From: Acidobacteriaceae bacterium
GTDB lineage: Bacteria; Acidobacteriota; Terriglobia; Terriglobales; SbA1
Assembly (NCBI GenBank): GCA_019237515.1
Contig: JAFAGX010000282.1
Location: 1-11,793 of the forward strand
Length of the DNA: 11,793 nt
Direction of reading: 5' to 3'
Of the stretch, positions 1 to 5,492 are shown one piece after another. Every line of letters starts with the position of its first letter. Within the stretch, counting starts at the first letter, position 1. Made by a program: the position numbers and the translations under genes. The notes beneath the pieces are model-generated. The model saw nothing but the letters and a program-made list of their open reading frames with translations, was not told the DNA's origin and did no database searches.

Positions 1-1
1 G

Positions 2-301
2 GACAAACTCGGCATGCGCTTCTTGTTTACTACCGGCAAGCTGGCTTTCTTTGACTGCGGCGGGATTCGCCTCATGTTGGACGTGGCTGAAAATCCCGAG
101 TTCGATCATCCAAGTTCGATTCTTTATTTCCGCGTTCCTGATATCAACGCGGCTTATCGCCAGCTCTCAGGTAACGATGTCGTTTTTGAAGATAAACCTC
201 ACGTGATCGCCCAAATGCCCGATCACGATCTCTGGATGACCTTCTTCCGCGATTCCGAACAGAACCTGCTCGCGCTGATGAGCGAGGTGCCCCGCATTTA
301 G
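2..301 (+). CDS. VOC-family (glyoxalase/bleomycin-resistance fold) protein, 3' part
   Basis: The open frame runs in from the left edge without a start, so only the last 99 residues are visible. The visible part begins with a D-K-L-G-M-R segment, typical of the 'FYRDxLGM' opening of VOC proteins. It ends with the F-F-R-D-S-E-Q-N-L-L-A-L-M strand that closes the second beta-alpha-beta-beta-beta module. The ATG at 14 is internal to this motif and is probably not the true start. VOC proteins are cytosolic and include glyoxalases, dioxygenases and drug-binding proteins; nothing here picks a substrate. In metal-dependent members the last strand often carries a Glu ligand (N-L-x-E-L/M). Here that position is Ala (N-L-L-A-L-M), so metal binding may be altered or absent (inference). 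No Rho-independent terminator follows; a short inverted repeat and a possible promoter for the next gene do. Confidence 0.85.
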   Translation, partial: DKLGMRFLFTTGKLAFFDCGGIRLMLDVAENPEFDHPSSILYFRVPDINAAYRQLSGNDVVFEDKPHVIAQMPDHDLWMTFFRDSEQNLLALMSEVPRI

Positions 302-310
302 TGGCTTTAT

Positions 311-324
311 CTGACGCACGTCAG
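311..324. repeat. 14-bp perfect inverted repeat CTGACG-CA-CGTCAG
   Basis: Six-base arms flank a 2-bp centre, 10 bp after the VOC stop codon. There is no T-run after it, so it is not a terminator. It overlaps the place where a -35 element would sit for the TGC-TATCAT promoter candidate just downstream, which is the geometry of an operator. Function is inferred only. Confidence 0.4.
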
Positions 325-338
325 CCTGCAAAACGTTC

Positions 339-347
339 TGCTATCAT
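339..347 (+). promoter_or_regulatory. Candidate extended -10 promoter (TGCTATCAT) for the 72-residue protein gene
   Basis: TG-n-TATCAT matches the extended -10 pattern, with five of six bases of TATAAT. The -35 region is poor, as is common with extended -10 promoters. Transcription would start near 354, giving a leader of about 60 nt to the ATG at 414. This was found by eye only. Confidence 0.35.
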
Positions 348-403
348 CACAGCTTGCCAGATTTTTCTATGGACGATGAAGTCCCCAGCATTCGTATTCC
401 CTC

Positions 404-408
404 GGAGG
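404..408 (+). promoter_or_regulatory. Ribosome binding site GGAGG deciding the start at 414
   Basis: GGAGG lies 5 nt before the ATG at 414. The in-frame upstream starts (ATG at 369, TTG at 354) have no purine-rich Shine-Dalgarno sequence, so 414 is preferred. Confidence 0.5.
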
Positions 409-413
409 CACTC

Positions 414-632
414 ATGGATGAGACCGGTCCCGCGTCTTCTCACGCAAGGCGCAACGAAGATATCGCACTCGATTTGATGAAATTCGTAGCCATGACCACT
501 GGCTACGGCCGCACCACGTCTTCTGGTGTCGGCTTTCAAGGTGGAGGAGCAGCGGCCAAGCCCGAAGAGTACGCCAACCATTTGCTCGAACTCTATGGCA
601 AATGCCTGCGGGCTGTGCAGAGCAACAAATGA
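414..632 (+). CDS. Small conserved-looking protein of unknown function (72 aa)
   Basis: I do not recognise a named family. The 72-residue product has a polar N-terminus, then a helical stretch R-N-E-D-I-A-L-D-L-M-K-F-V-A (about residues 13-26). Next comes a T-T-G-Y-G turn (28-32), a Gly/Ala-rich linker (38-48), and a C-terminal amphipathic helix E-E-Y-A-N-H-L-L-E-L-Y-G-K-C-L (51-65). It has no signal peptide, membrane helix or metal motif, so it is probably a soluble cytosolic protein. Coding is supported by a good ribosome binding site, a possible promoter upstream and a strong terminator 36 bp after the stop. An ATG at 369 would add 15 residues (87 aa in all) but lacks a Shine-Dalgarno sequence. 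An overlapping minus-strand frame at 321-680 is judged a shadow. The helix-linker-helix pattern could suit a small adaptor or regulator, but no role is assigned. Confidence 0.65.
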   Translation: MDETGPASSHARRNEDIALDLMKFVAMTTGYGRTTSSGVGFQGGGAAAKPEEYANHLLELYGKCLRAVQSNK

Positions 633-667
633 ATGAACTTCTGTACCCGTGAGGAGAAGAAGATAGT

Positions 668-694
668 AAAGCCGCAGCACCCCGCTGCGGCTTT
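668..694 (+). terminator. Strong Rho-independent terminator, possibly bidirectional
   Basis: A perfect 11-bp stem (668-678 with 684-694) encloses the 5-nt loop ACCCC and is followed by TTTT on the plus strand. It sits between two convergent genes (stop at 632 on +, stop at 713 on -). The A-rich left flank gives a weaker T-run on the minus strand, so it probably serves both. Confidence 0.88.
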
Positions 695-712
695 TACCTT
701 AATCTGTCGATG

Positions 713-1096
713 TTAACGACGACGACGCGCTGGCTTCTTACGGGCTGACTTCTTTGCCTTCTTGGCCGCCTTCTTCTTGGCAGGTTTCTTCTTTGCGGGC
801 TTCTTCTTTGCTGGTTTCTTTGCTGGTTTCTTTGCCGCCTTCTTTTTGGCAGGCTTCTTCGCCGCTTTCTTCGAAGCGGTTCGAGATCCTCCGCCACCGC
901 CGCCCATCACCGGCGAAGGTTCTGGAGTAGCCGGAGCCTCCGGCTCCATTTCTTCTTCTGCTCCGCCCGGCAGCTCTGCTTCCTCTTCTTCCTCTTCCTC
1001 TTCGTATCCTTCCTCTAGCGAGTCGCCGTAAGCACCACTTTCGCCAAAGTCATCCATTTCGTCATCCCGCAAATAAAGCGTCTCCTCAAAAGTCAT
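713..1096 (-). CDS. Histone H1-like Lys/Ala/Pro-rich protein with acidic N-terminal half
   Basis: The 127-residue protein is strongly bipolar. Residues 1-60 hold 26 Asp/Glu, including eight consecutive Glu (32-39), and only one basic residue. Residues 65-70 are six consecutive Gly. Residues 71-127 hold 26 Lys and 6 Arg in repeated K-K-A-A-K-K / P-A-K-K-K units, ending R-R-R-R. Tails of this kind are known from bacterial histone H1-like nucleoid proteins (the chlamydial Hc1/Hc2, Bordetella BpH1 and AlgP type) and bind DNA non-specifically. DNA binding here is inferred from composition; a polyphosphate or RNA role is possible. The acidic half could be an autoinhibitory or DNA-mimic segment (inference). 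The start at 1096 is set by AGGAGG 4 nt upstream; a longer frame to 1147 lacks one. An extended -10 promoter lies about 100 bp upstream, so it is likely transcribed apart from the transglycosylase gene behind it. Low-complexity DNA makes replication-slippage length variants likely. Confidence 0.8.
   Translation of the reverse strand: MTFEETLYLRDDEMDDFGESGAYGDSLEEGYEEEEEEEEAELPGGAEEEMEPEAPATPEPSPVMGGGGGGSRTASKKAAKKPAKKKAAKKPAKKPAKKKPAKKKPAKKKAAKKAKKSARKKPARRRR
725..880. repeat. Degenerate short tandem repeats encoding the K-K-P-A-K-K tail
   Basis: On the plus strand this is a run of degenerate 12-15 bp units of the type (T)TCTTTGCTGGTTTC / TTCTTGGCAGG. It encodes the repeated P-A-K-K(-K) units of the histone-like protein on the minus strand. 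It is a coding repeat rather than an intergenic element, and contraction or expansion in whole units would keep the frame. Confidence 0.7.
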
Positions 1097-1100
1097 TTTT

Positions 1101-1106
1101 CCTCCT
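1101..1106 (-). promoter_or_regulatory. Ribosome binding site AGGAGG deciding the histone-like start
   Basis: On the minus strand AGGAGG is followed by AAAA and ATG (start at 1096). This selects the ATG that opens M-T-F-E-E-T over the upstream in-frame start at 1147. Confidence 0.75.
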
Positions 1107-1193
1107 GAATTTTGCCGGCCGCATTCCGTAACCGGAAACCGCAACATGAGCAGCGCAAATTAAGAAAACGTTTGTCTGAGCGAACGGGCCGCG

Positions 1194-1202
1194 ATTATAG
1201 CA
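1194..1202 (-). promoter_or_regulatory. Extended -10 promoter (TGCTATAAT) for the histone-like gene
   Basis: The minus strand carries TG-C-TATAAT, a perfect TATAAT with the extended TG motif. The -35 at 17-bp spacing (TGCGAC) is weak. The predicted transcript start is near 1187, giving a leader of about 90 nt before the ATG at 1096. It lies in the 205-bp gap after the transglycosylase stop (1302), where no clear terminator is seen. Confidence 0.6.
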
Positions 1203-1301
1203 CAGCACTTTTCGGCGTCGCAGTAACAGAGATGGCCGCATCTTACACCGACCACGGAAAAAGTGAAAACCGCAAAACTCAATTGTGTGGATTTTTTCTG
1301 G

Positions 1302-3239
1302 CTATCGTTCCGCGGGCGCGATCAGCAAAATCATTCCTGGGTGGAGCGTCGCGAGATTGCCATTGGTTTGCTTTAAAGCGGCAACGGTTGTGTTGTGAGA
1401 TTTAGCGATCGAGTAAAGTGTCTCTCCCGGCTGCACACGGTGGCGCACAGGGCCGGCCTTCGCCTGTCGAACGTCGTTCTGCCCCTGCCCAGGCGCGACC
1501 GGCAAGTGGACGTACAGTATGTGTCGAGTGCCTAAGCTGTTGCCTTTCAGGTGGTTCCACCGGCGAATCATAGCCGCGGGCACGCCGAAGTTGTCCGCGA
1601 CCCGCTGTACGGTGTCGCCACGCCGAACCTTATACTTCGTTGCAAACCGTGAATAAGTTGCTCCCTCTTCACTGGCCGGATGCCGTCCCGGCGTGACCGG
1701 GATAATCAGTTTGTTCTCAGGTGACAGCTGCTCGTCTTCTGGTATGCCGTTCGCTTGAGCGATCGACTTTGCGGTGGTGTGGTAGAGGCGCGCCAGCGAG
1801 ACTAGGTTGTCTCCGGGAGTGAGTGTGTGGTAGCGCCACCATACTCTCATATCCGCCGGAATCTCCGAAATGGCTTCAAGATAGCGGTCCCGGGTTCCAG
1901 CTGGAAGATGAAGCTCAAAACTTTGATCTTTGGGCGTCGTCCAGCGGAGCAGGCTGGGATTTAAATCTTGCAAGGTGCTGGCGGATGCATCCACGCATTC
2001 CGCAACTAACCGAAGATCGACCGGATAGTCAATTTTGATCGCGTCATACGGCACTGGCTTCTCCGGAATGACGTTCTGAAGCCCGTACTGGACGGGATTC
2101 TTGGCCATAATGGTTACAGCCAAGATGATCGGTACATAGTTCCGGGTCTCTTTGGGCAGAACATTCCGTTTGTACAGCTCCCAGTAATCGGCATAGCCGG
2201 TGCGTTTGACCGCACTTTGAACTGTTCCAGGACCTGAGTTATAGGCGGCCATCGCCAAATACCAGTCGCCAAACTGGTTGTAGAGGTCTTTCAGGTGATG
2301 CGCCGCCGCCCGAGTCGCTTTTTCAGGATCCTGCCGTTCATCGACCCACCAGTTCCGTTCCAGGCCGTATCCGCGGGCGCGAATCGCCATGAATTGCCAC
2401 ATGCCACGAGCGCCGGCGTGCGATACCGCCAGAGGATGAAATCCGGATTCCGCCTGGGCCAGATAGATCAAATCCTGCGGAACACCTTCCTCTTTCAAAA
2501 CCCGCTGAATCATGTCTTGATATCGACCGCCTCGAGCCAGGGCGTTCTCGAGCGTACCCCGTCCCCGAGTAGAAAAGTAATTGATGTAGCTGACGACCGG
2601 ATCTGTCAGCATTAGCGGCAGATCAGAATGTGTCTTCTTAACTTCGGCTTCAGCTTTCGCCTTTATGCCCGCGTCCACGGGATAAGTAACTTCGTTTGCC
2701 TCATCAATCGGGGCTGGTTCTGGTTTTTGCTCGGTGAAGCCGTCGCCTTGTTGCAAGGCTTCCAGTTCCAGGCCATTCACCCGATCTAGCAAGCGATCGA
2801 ATTCGGTTTGCAGTCGATCGTCGGAACGGATTTCTAACGGACTTTCGAGCAGCAGGTTAAAAGCACGATCAAAGTTCTCTTTTGCCGCCTCCAGGTGATC
2901 GGCTTTGTAATTCTCCTCTCCTGCTTGGTACTCCTTCTCTACTGCGGCGATAAGTTCCACCACCAGATCAGGTTTGGTTTCGATTTGAACCGCCGAAGGG
3001 TCGGCCTGGGGCAAATTCGCACTCGGATCTATCGGTCCGCGCTTTGGAGTTGTGGCAAGAGGCGGCGCACTGGCTTGCTTGTTCGGCAGAAGGGGGGCAG
3101 GTCGCTGTGCTGTCTGGCAACCGGTGCTCAAGAAGGTTGCTAAACCGGCTGTCGTAATCAGCACGCCGAATCTGCCAATACTCATATTTTTCTGTGACTT
3201 ACAGATATTTCTCGCCAGATGCAATTTACGCGTATTCAT
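1302..3239 (-). CDS. mltD: MltD-like membrane-bound lytic murein transglycosylase, SLT domain plus three LysM repeats
   Basis: This is a cell-wall enzyme of 645 residues that would cleave the MurNAc-GlcNAc bond of peptidoglycan, leaving 1,6-anhydroMurNAc ends. The N-terminus has a basic segment, a hydrophobic core and the lipobox L-S-T-G-C (Cys41), so a periplasmic lipoprotein is predicted. Residues about 90-165 form a helical, TPR-like segment. The SLT (goose-lysozyme-like) domain spans about 235-370: the catalytic Glu264 lies in A-Q-A-E-S-G-F-H-P, followed by G-A-R-G-M-W-Q-F and M-A-A-Y-N-S-G-P-G. Three LysM peptidoglycan-binding repeats follow at about 469-514, 535-581 and 598-641. E. coli MltD has fewer LysM copies. 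The start at 3239 is chosen because it is the first ATG giving a complete lipoprotein signal. ATG 3185 would give a shorter, more typical signal peptide (Cys at 23), and neither has a clear Shine-Dalgarno. The gene is divergent from the metallothionein gene, with 238 bp between the starts. Confidence 0.92.
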   Translation of the reverse strand: MNTRKLHLARNICKSQKNMSIGRFGVLITTAGLATFLSTGCQTAQRPAPLLPNKQASAPPLATTPKRGPIDPSANLPQADPSAVQIETKPDLVVELIAAVEKEYQAGEENYKADHLEAAKENFDRAFNLLLESPLEIRSDDRLQTEFDRLLDRVNGLELEALQQGDGFTEQKPEPAPIDEANEVTYPVDAGIKAKAEAEVKKTHSDLPLMLTDPVVSYINYFSTRGRGTLENALARGGRYQDMIQRVLKEEGVPQDLIYLAQAESGFHPLAVSHAGARGMWQFMAIRARGYGLERNWWVDERQDPEKATRAAAHHLKDLYNQFGDWYLAMAAYNSGPGTVQSAVKRTGYADYWELYKRNVLPKETRNYVPIILAVTIMAKNPVQYGLQNVIPEKPVPYDAIKIDYPVDLRLVAECVDASASTLQDLNPSLLRWTTPKDQSFELHLPAGTRDRYLEAISEIPADMRVWWRYHTLTPGDNLVSLARLYHTTAKSIAQANGIPEDEQLSPENKLIIPVTPGRHPASEEGATYSRFATKYKVRRGDTVQRVADNFGVPAAMIRRWNHLKGNSLGTRHILYVHLPVAPGQGQNDVRQAKAGPVRHRVQPGETLYSIAKSHNTTVAALKQTNGNLATLHPGMILLIAPAER

Positions 3240-3465
3240 GCTACTACCCAGGTTTGGATGGGTCAATCAGCAACTCTGTTCGTCTTGCATTACTTCAGGC
3301 ATAGGCCGCACAGGTTACTACATTTCGTCGCGCGTCCGTCTCTTAAAGCACGCTGTTTCTAACCAACGGTGTCCATGCCCTCCGCATCGAAACTCGAGAA
3401 AAAGTTGCCCTCTGCGGGGCTTGAACTTGATGCTCGTGTGCGCAGGGGCCGACTCCAATTCACAT

Positions 3466-3471
3466 AGGAGA
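3466..3471 (+). promoter_or_regulatory. Ribosome binding site AGGAGA of the metallothionein gene
   Basis: AGGAGA lies 6 nt before the ATG at 3478 and fixes the start. The same frame stays open further upstream to about 3052, but that part is antisense to the transglycosylase gene and intergenic. Confidence 0.7.
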
Positions 3472-3477
3472 CAACCC

Positions 3478-3669
3478 ATGAACGCCACAGAAGAAACGAA
3501 ATGTGCTCATCCTGCCTGTTCCTGTCCCGTAAGCGGTGATCAGCAGTATTGCAGCACGGCTTGCGAAGAGTCTGCGACTTCCGGGTCGCGGCAGCAGACC
3601 TCGTCAACGGGGTCACAAACGAGATCCGATTGCGGATGCAATCACAGCCAATGCCGAATGGCAGCCTAA
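3478..3669 (+). CDS. Prokaryotic metallothionein (SmtA-like), 63 aa
   Basis: This is a small cytosolic metal-binding protein that would sequester Zn/Cd/Cu-type thiophilic ions. Eight Cys are placed as C9-x4-C14-x-C16, then Y24-C25-x3-C29, and C52-x-C54-x4-C59. This matches the layout of cyanobacterial SmtA (C-x-C-x2-C-x-C, Y-Y-C-x3-C-A, C-G-C-N-C-type tail). The second Cys of the SmtA N-terminal cluster is replaced by His11, and His56 also lies in the C-terminal cluster; both could be ligands. Between the clusters residues 32-50 are a Ser/Thr/Gln/Gly-rich linker without Cys. A good ribosome binding site and a perfect terminator 8 bp after the stop support a monocistronic gene. No SmtB-type regulator gene lies nearby, and I could not find a convincing 12-2-12 operator in the upstream 238 bp. 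Family assignment is by motif only. Confidence 0.85.
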   Translation: MNATEETKCAHPACSCPVSGDQQYCSTACEESATSGSRQQTSSTGSQTRSDCGCNHSQCRMAA

Positions 3670-3676
3670 AAACCTG

Positions 3677-3705
3677 ACGGACCGAACCCGATCAGTTCGG
3701 TCCGT
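3677..3705 (+). terminator. Rho-independent terminator after the metallothionein gene
   Basis: A perfect 11-bp stem (ACGGACCGAAC at 3677-3687 with its complement at 3695-3705) encloses a 7-nt loop. A T-rich but interrupted tail (TTGTTGTGT) follows. It separates the metallothionein from the oxidoreductase gene 62 bp later. Confidence 0.87.
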
Positions 3706-3767
3706 TGTTGTGTCGCGTCCACCTTAGCTTCTGAATCTTCTTTTCTCTTCCCCGAATCCAAGCGCGC

Positions 3768-4736
3768 ATGAAAGCCGTCCAACTCCAGCGCACCGGTGGA
3801 CCCGAAGTTCTTCAGGTCGTCGAGATTCCCGTGCCCCAACCAAAGACGAACGAGGCAGTTATAAAGCTCTCTGCCTCTGGAATTAACTTTATCGACGTCT
3901 ACCAACGAGAAGGTAGATATAAAGTCCCGCTTCCTTTTGTTCTCGGGCAGGAGGGGGCCGGGGTTGCAACGGCGATCGGAGCCGAGGTGACCTCCGTCAA
4001 GGCGGGAGATCGTGTGGCTTGGACCGGAATCCTGGGCTCATATGCCGAATTCGCGGCTGTCCCGGCTGGTCGTCTGGTGCCAATTCCTTCGGGCGTGACG
4101 GATCAGCAAGCTGCTGCTGCCATGCTGCAAGGGATGACTGCCCATTATCTGACCCATGACACATTCCGGCTTAAACGTGGCGACACTGCTTTGGTACACG
4201 CTGCCGCCGGGGGAGTCGGCCTGTTGCTCGTGCAAATGGCCCATCAGATCGGCGCGCGCGTCATTGCTACCGTGTCGACCGAGGATAAGGCCAAGTTGGC
4301 CCGAAGCGCCGGAGCCGATGACATCATCCTCTATACCAAGCAGGACTTTGAAACGGAAACCAAGCGCCTGACCAATGGCAAAGGTGTTGATGTCGTCTAC
4401 GATGGCGTCGGCAAAACCACGTTTGAGAAGGGCCTCAATGTCCTGCGTCCACGCGGTTACATGGTGCTTTTTGGAGGATCCAGTGGGGCCGTGCCCCCAT
4501 TTGACCTGGTACAACTCTCAACCAAAGGCTCTTTGTATGTGACGCGCCCCACACTGGGTCATTACATTGCGAGTTCAGAAGAATTGCGTAGCCGCTCCAC
4601 TGCGGTATTCGACATGATTGCCGGTGGAAAGCTCAGCCTCCGAATCCAACACACTTACCCGCTAGCGGAGGTGGCGCAAGCGCATCGCGATTTGGAAGGC
4701 CGAAAAACGACCGGAAAACTACTCCTGATTCCCTAA
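3768..4736 (+). CDS. qor: NADPH:quinone oxidoreductase, zinc-independent MDR family
   Basis: This 322-residue cytosolic enzyme belongs to the medium-chain dehydrogenase/reductase family and is expected to reduce quinones or enones with NADPH. The N-terminal GroES-like domain includes G-I-N-F-I-D-V-Y-Q-R-E-G (about 38-49), typical of quinone oxidoreductase. The usual zinc-site G-H-E is G-Q-E-G-A-G at 60-65, so no catalytic zinc is expected. The Rossmann fold carries the quinone oxidoreductase signature G-D-x2-L-x3-A-A-G-G-V-G-x4-Q (138-156). Length is normal for the family. The start has no Shine-Dalgarno; the leader is pyrimidine-rich (3737-3754) and follows the metallothionein terminator closely, so it may be weakly translated or leaderless. 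Its 3' end overlaps the convergent NimA-like gene by 18 bp. The exact substrate cannot be told; crotonyl-CoA reductase-like or zeta-crystallin-like activity is possible. Confidence 0.93.
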   Translation: MKAVQLQRTGGPEVLQVVEIPVPQPKTNEAVIKLSASGINFIDVYQREGRYKVPLPFVLGQEGAGVATAIGAEVTSVKAGDRVAWTGILGSYAEFAAVPAGRLVPIPSGVTDQQAAAAMLQGMTAHYLTHDTFRLKRGDTALVHAAAGGVGLLLVQMAHQIGARVIATVSTEDKAKLARSAGADDIILYTKQDFETETKRLTNGKGVDVVYDGVGKTTFEKGLNVLRPRGYMVLFGGSSGAVPPFDLVQLSTKGSLYVTRPTLGHYIASSEELRSRSTAVFDMIAGGKLSLRIQHTYPLAEVAQAHRDLEGRKTTGKLLLIP

Positions 4737-5402
4737 TCCATGTCGTTTGATACGTGAATAGTGTTGCACGTACTCCGGAAGTCCGTATTTCAAGTCCAAT
4801 TTCGGATCAGGGATCGGAGATTCCACAAGCATCTGAAACGGAATCACTCCGGCCCACGTCGGAAAATCGAGATCCTCCTCGTCGTCAATCGGGGGTCCCT
4901 GCCGCACTTTGGCGGAGAACTCGGAGATCGGCAACCGAATCACCAGCGTGGCTTTGAGTTCTTGCTCATTGGGCTGGCGGGTTTCCACCCAGCGGCCCGG
5001 CACAATGTGTTCCGAAATTGTTCGCAGAGCCGTGAGTTTTTCCTCTCGATCGTTCACCGCAACCCCCGTTCCCAGTACTACCACGGACCGGTAGTTCATG
5101 GAATGGTTAAAGATCGAGCGGGCCAGCACTAATCCATCGAGGATTGTAACGGTAAAACAGATTGGAACCCCTTGATCGAGATTCCTCAACATGCGGCTCG
5201 CCGCCGACCCATGAATATACAAGTTGTCGTCCGCTCGTCCGTAGCCTGTAGGAATTACGAACGGCTGTCCGTCCACAACGAACCCGACGTGACAGACCAA
5301 GCCTTCATCAAGGATCTCGTAAGCAGTCGCGCGATCGTATACGCCACGGTGAGGTTCACGCGCAACCCGGGTACGCGCGGTGGGAGCATGATTGTTAGAC
5401 AT
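4719..5402 (-). CDS. Pyridoxamine 5'-phosphate oxidase-like / NimA-type flavin-binding protein
   Basis: The 227-residue cytosolic protein has a split-barrel FMN-binding fold (Pyridox_ox_2 type, the family that includes nitroimidazole reductase NimA). Visible landmarks are G-L-V-C-H-V-G-F with V-D-G-Q-P-F-V-I-P-T-G-Y-G (34-55), L-Y-I-H-G-S-A-A-S-R-M-L (61-72), C-F-T-V-T-I-L-D-G-L-V-L-A-R-S (82-96) and N-Y-R-S-V-V-V-L-G (103-111). These are the usual flavin-barrel strands of the family. Its likely role is an FMN- or F420-dependent reductase or a flavin/heme-binding protein; the substrate is unknown, and drug resistance should not be assumed. It lies downstream of citrate synthase on the same strand with a 90-bp gap, so it may be co-transcribed or use its own promoter (see the inverted repeat there). 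The tail overlaps the quinone oxidoreductase gene. The Shine-Dalgarno is weak (GGAG about 11 nt upstream). Confidence 0.88.
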   Translation of the reverse strand: MSNNHAPTARTRVAREPHRGVYDRATAYEILDEGLVCHVGFVVDGQPFVIPTGYGRADDNLYIHGSAASRMLRNLDQGVPICFTVTILDGLVLARSIFNHSMNYRSVVVLGTGVAVNDREEKLTALRTISEHIVPGRWVETRQPNEQELKATLVIRLPISEFSAKVRQGPPIDDEEDLDFPTWAGVIPFQMLVESPIPDPKLDLKYGLPEYVQHYSRIKRHGLGNQE

Positions 5403-5433
5403 TCAGAGCAATACTCCGGCAATCGCCAAGAAT

Positions 5434-5449
5434 GGGGTGAGTGTACCCC
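5434..5449. repeat. Inverted repeat GGGGT-N6-ACCCC upstream of the NimA-like gene
   Basis: Five-base arms enclose 6 nt, in the 90-bp gap between citrate synthase and the NimA-like gene, 32 bp before the latter's start. On the minus strand a TTGACA box (5454-5459) lies 4 bp upstream, and a T-rich run precedes that. This suggests a promoter with an overlapping operator for the NimA-like gene, but no good -10 is seen at 16-18 bp spacing. It lacks a following T-run, so it is unlikely to be a terminator. Confidence 0.35.
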
Positions 5450-5492
5450 GTATTGTCAAAATAAAAAATGCAACAACCCGCAGAAGAGAAGC

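Noticed and set aside
321..680. Minus-strand 119-residue frame over the small plus-strand gene
   Set aside because: It would run through the terminator hairpin and has no ribosome binding site; the plus-strand gene has better signals and more protein-like patterns.
762..1031. Plus-strand Phe/Ala/Gly-rich frame that looks like a membrane repeat protein
   Set aside because: It is the exact complement of the Lys-rich and Glu/Gly-rich histone-like gene, whose ribosome binding site, promoter and biological composition are convincing; this frame has no start signals.
1261..1301. Possible terminator after the transglycosylase stop
   Set aside because: There are A/T-rich runs, but no stable GC-rich stem is visible on the minus strand.
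3267..3477. SmtB/ArsR-type 12-2-12 metal operator upstream of the metallothionein
   Set aside because: I looked for long inverted repeats and found none convincing; promoter hexamers are also weak.
3052..3669. A 205-residue plus-strand frame ending in the metallothionein
   Set aside because: Only the last 63 residues have a Shine-Dalgarno and family motifs; the rest is antisense to the transglycosylase gene and intergenic DNA.
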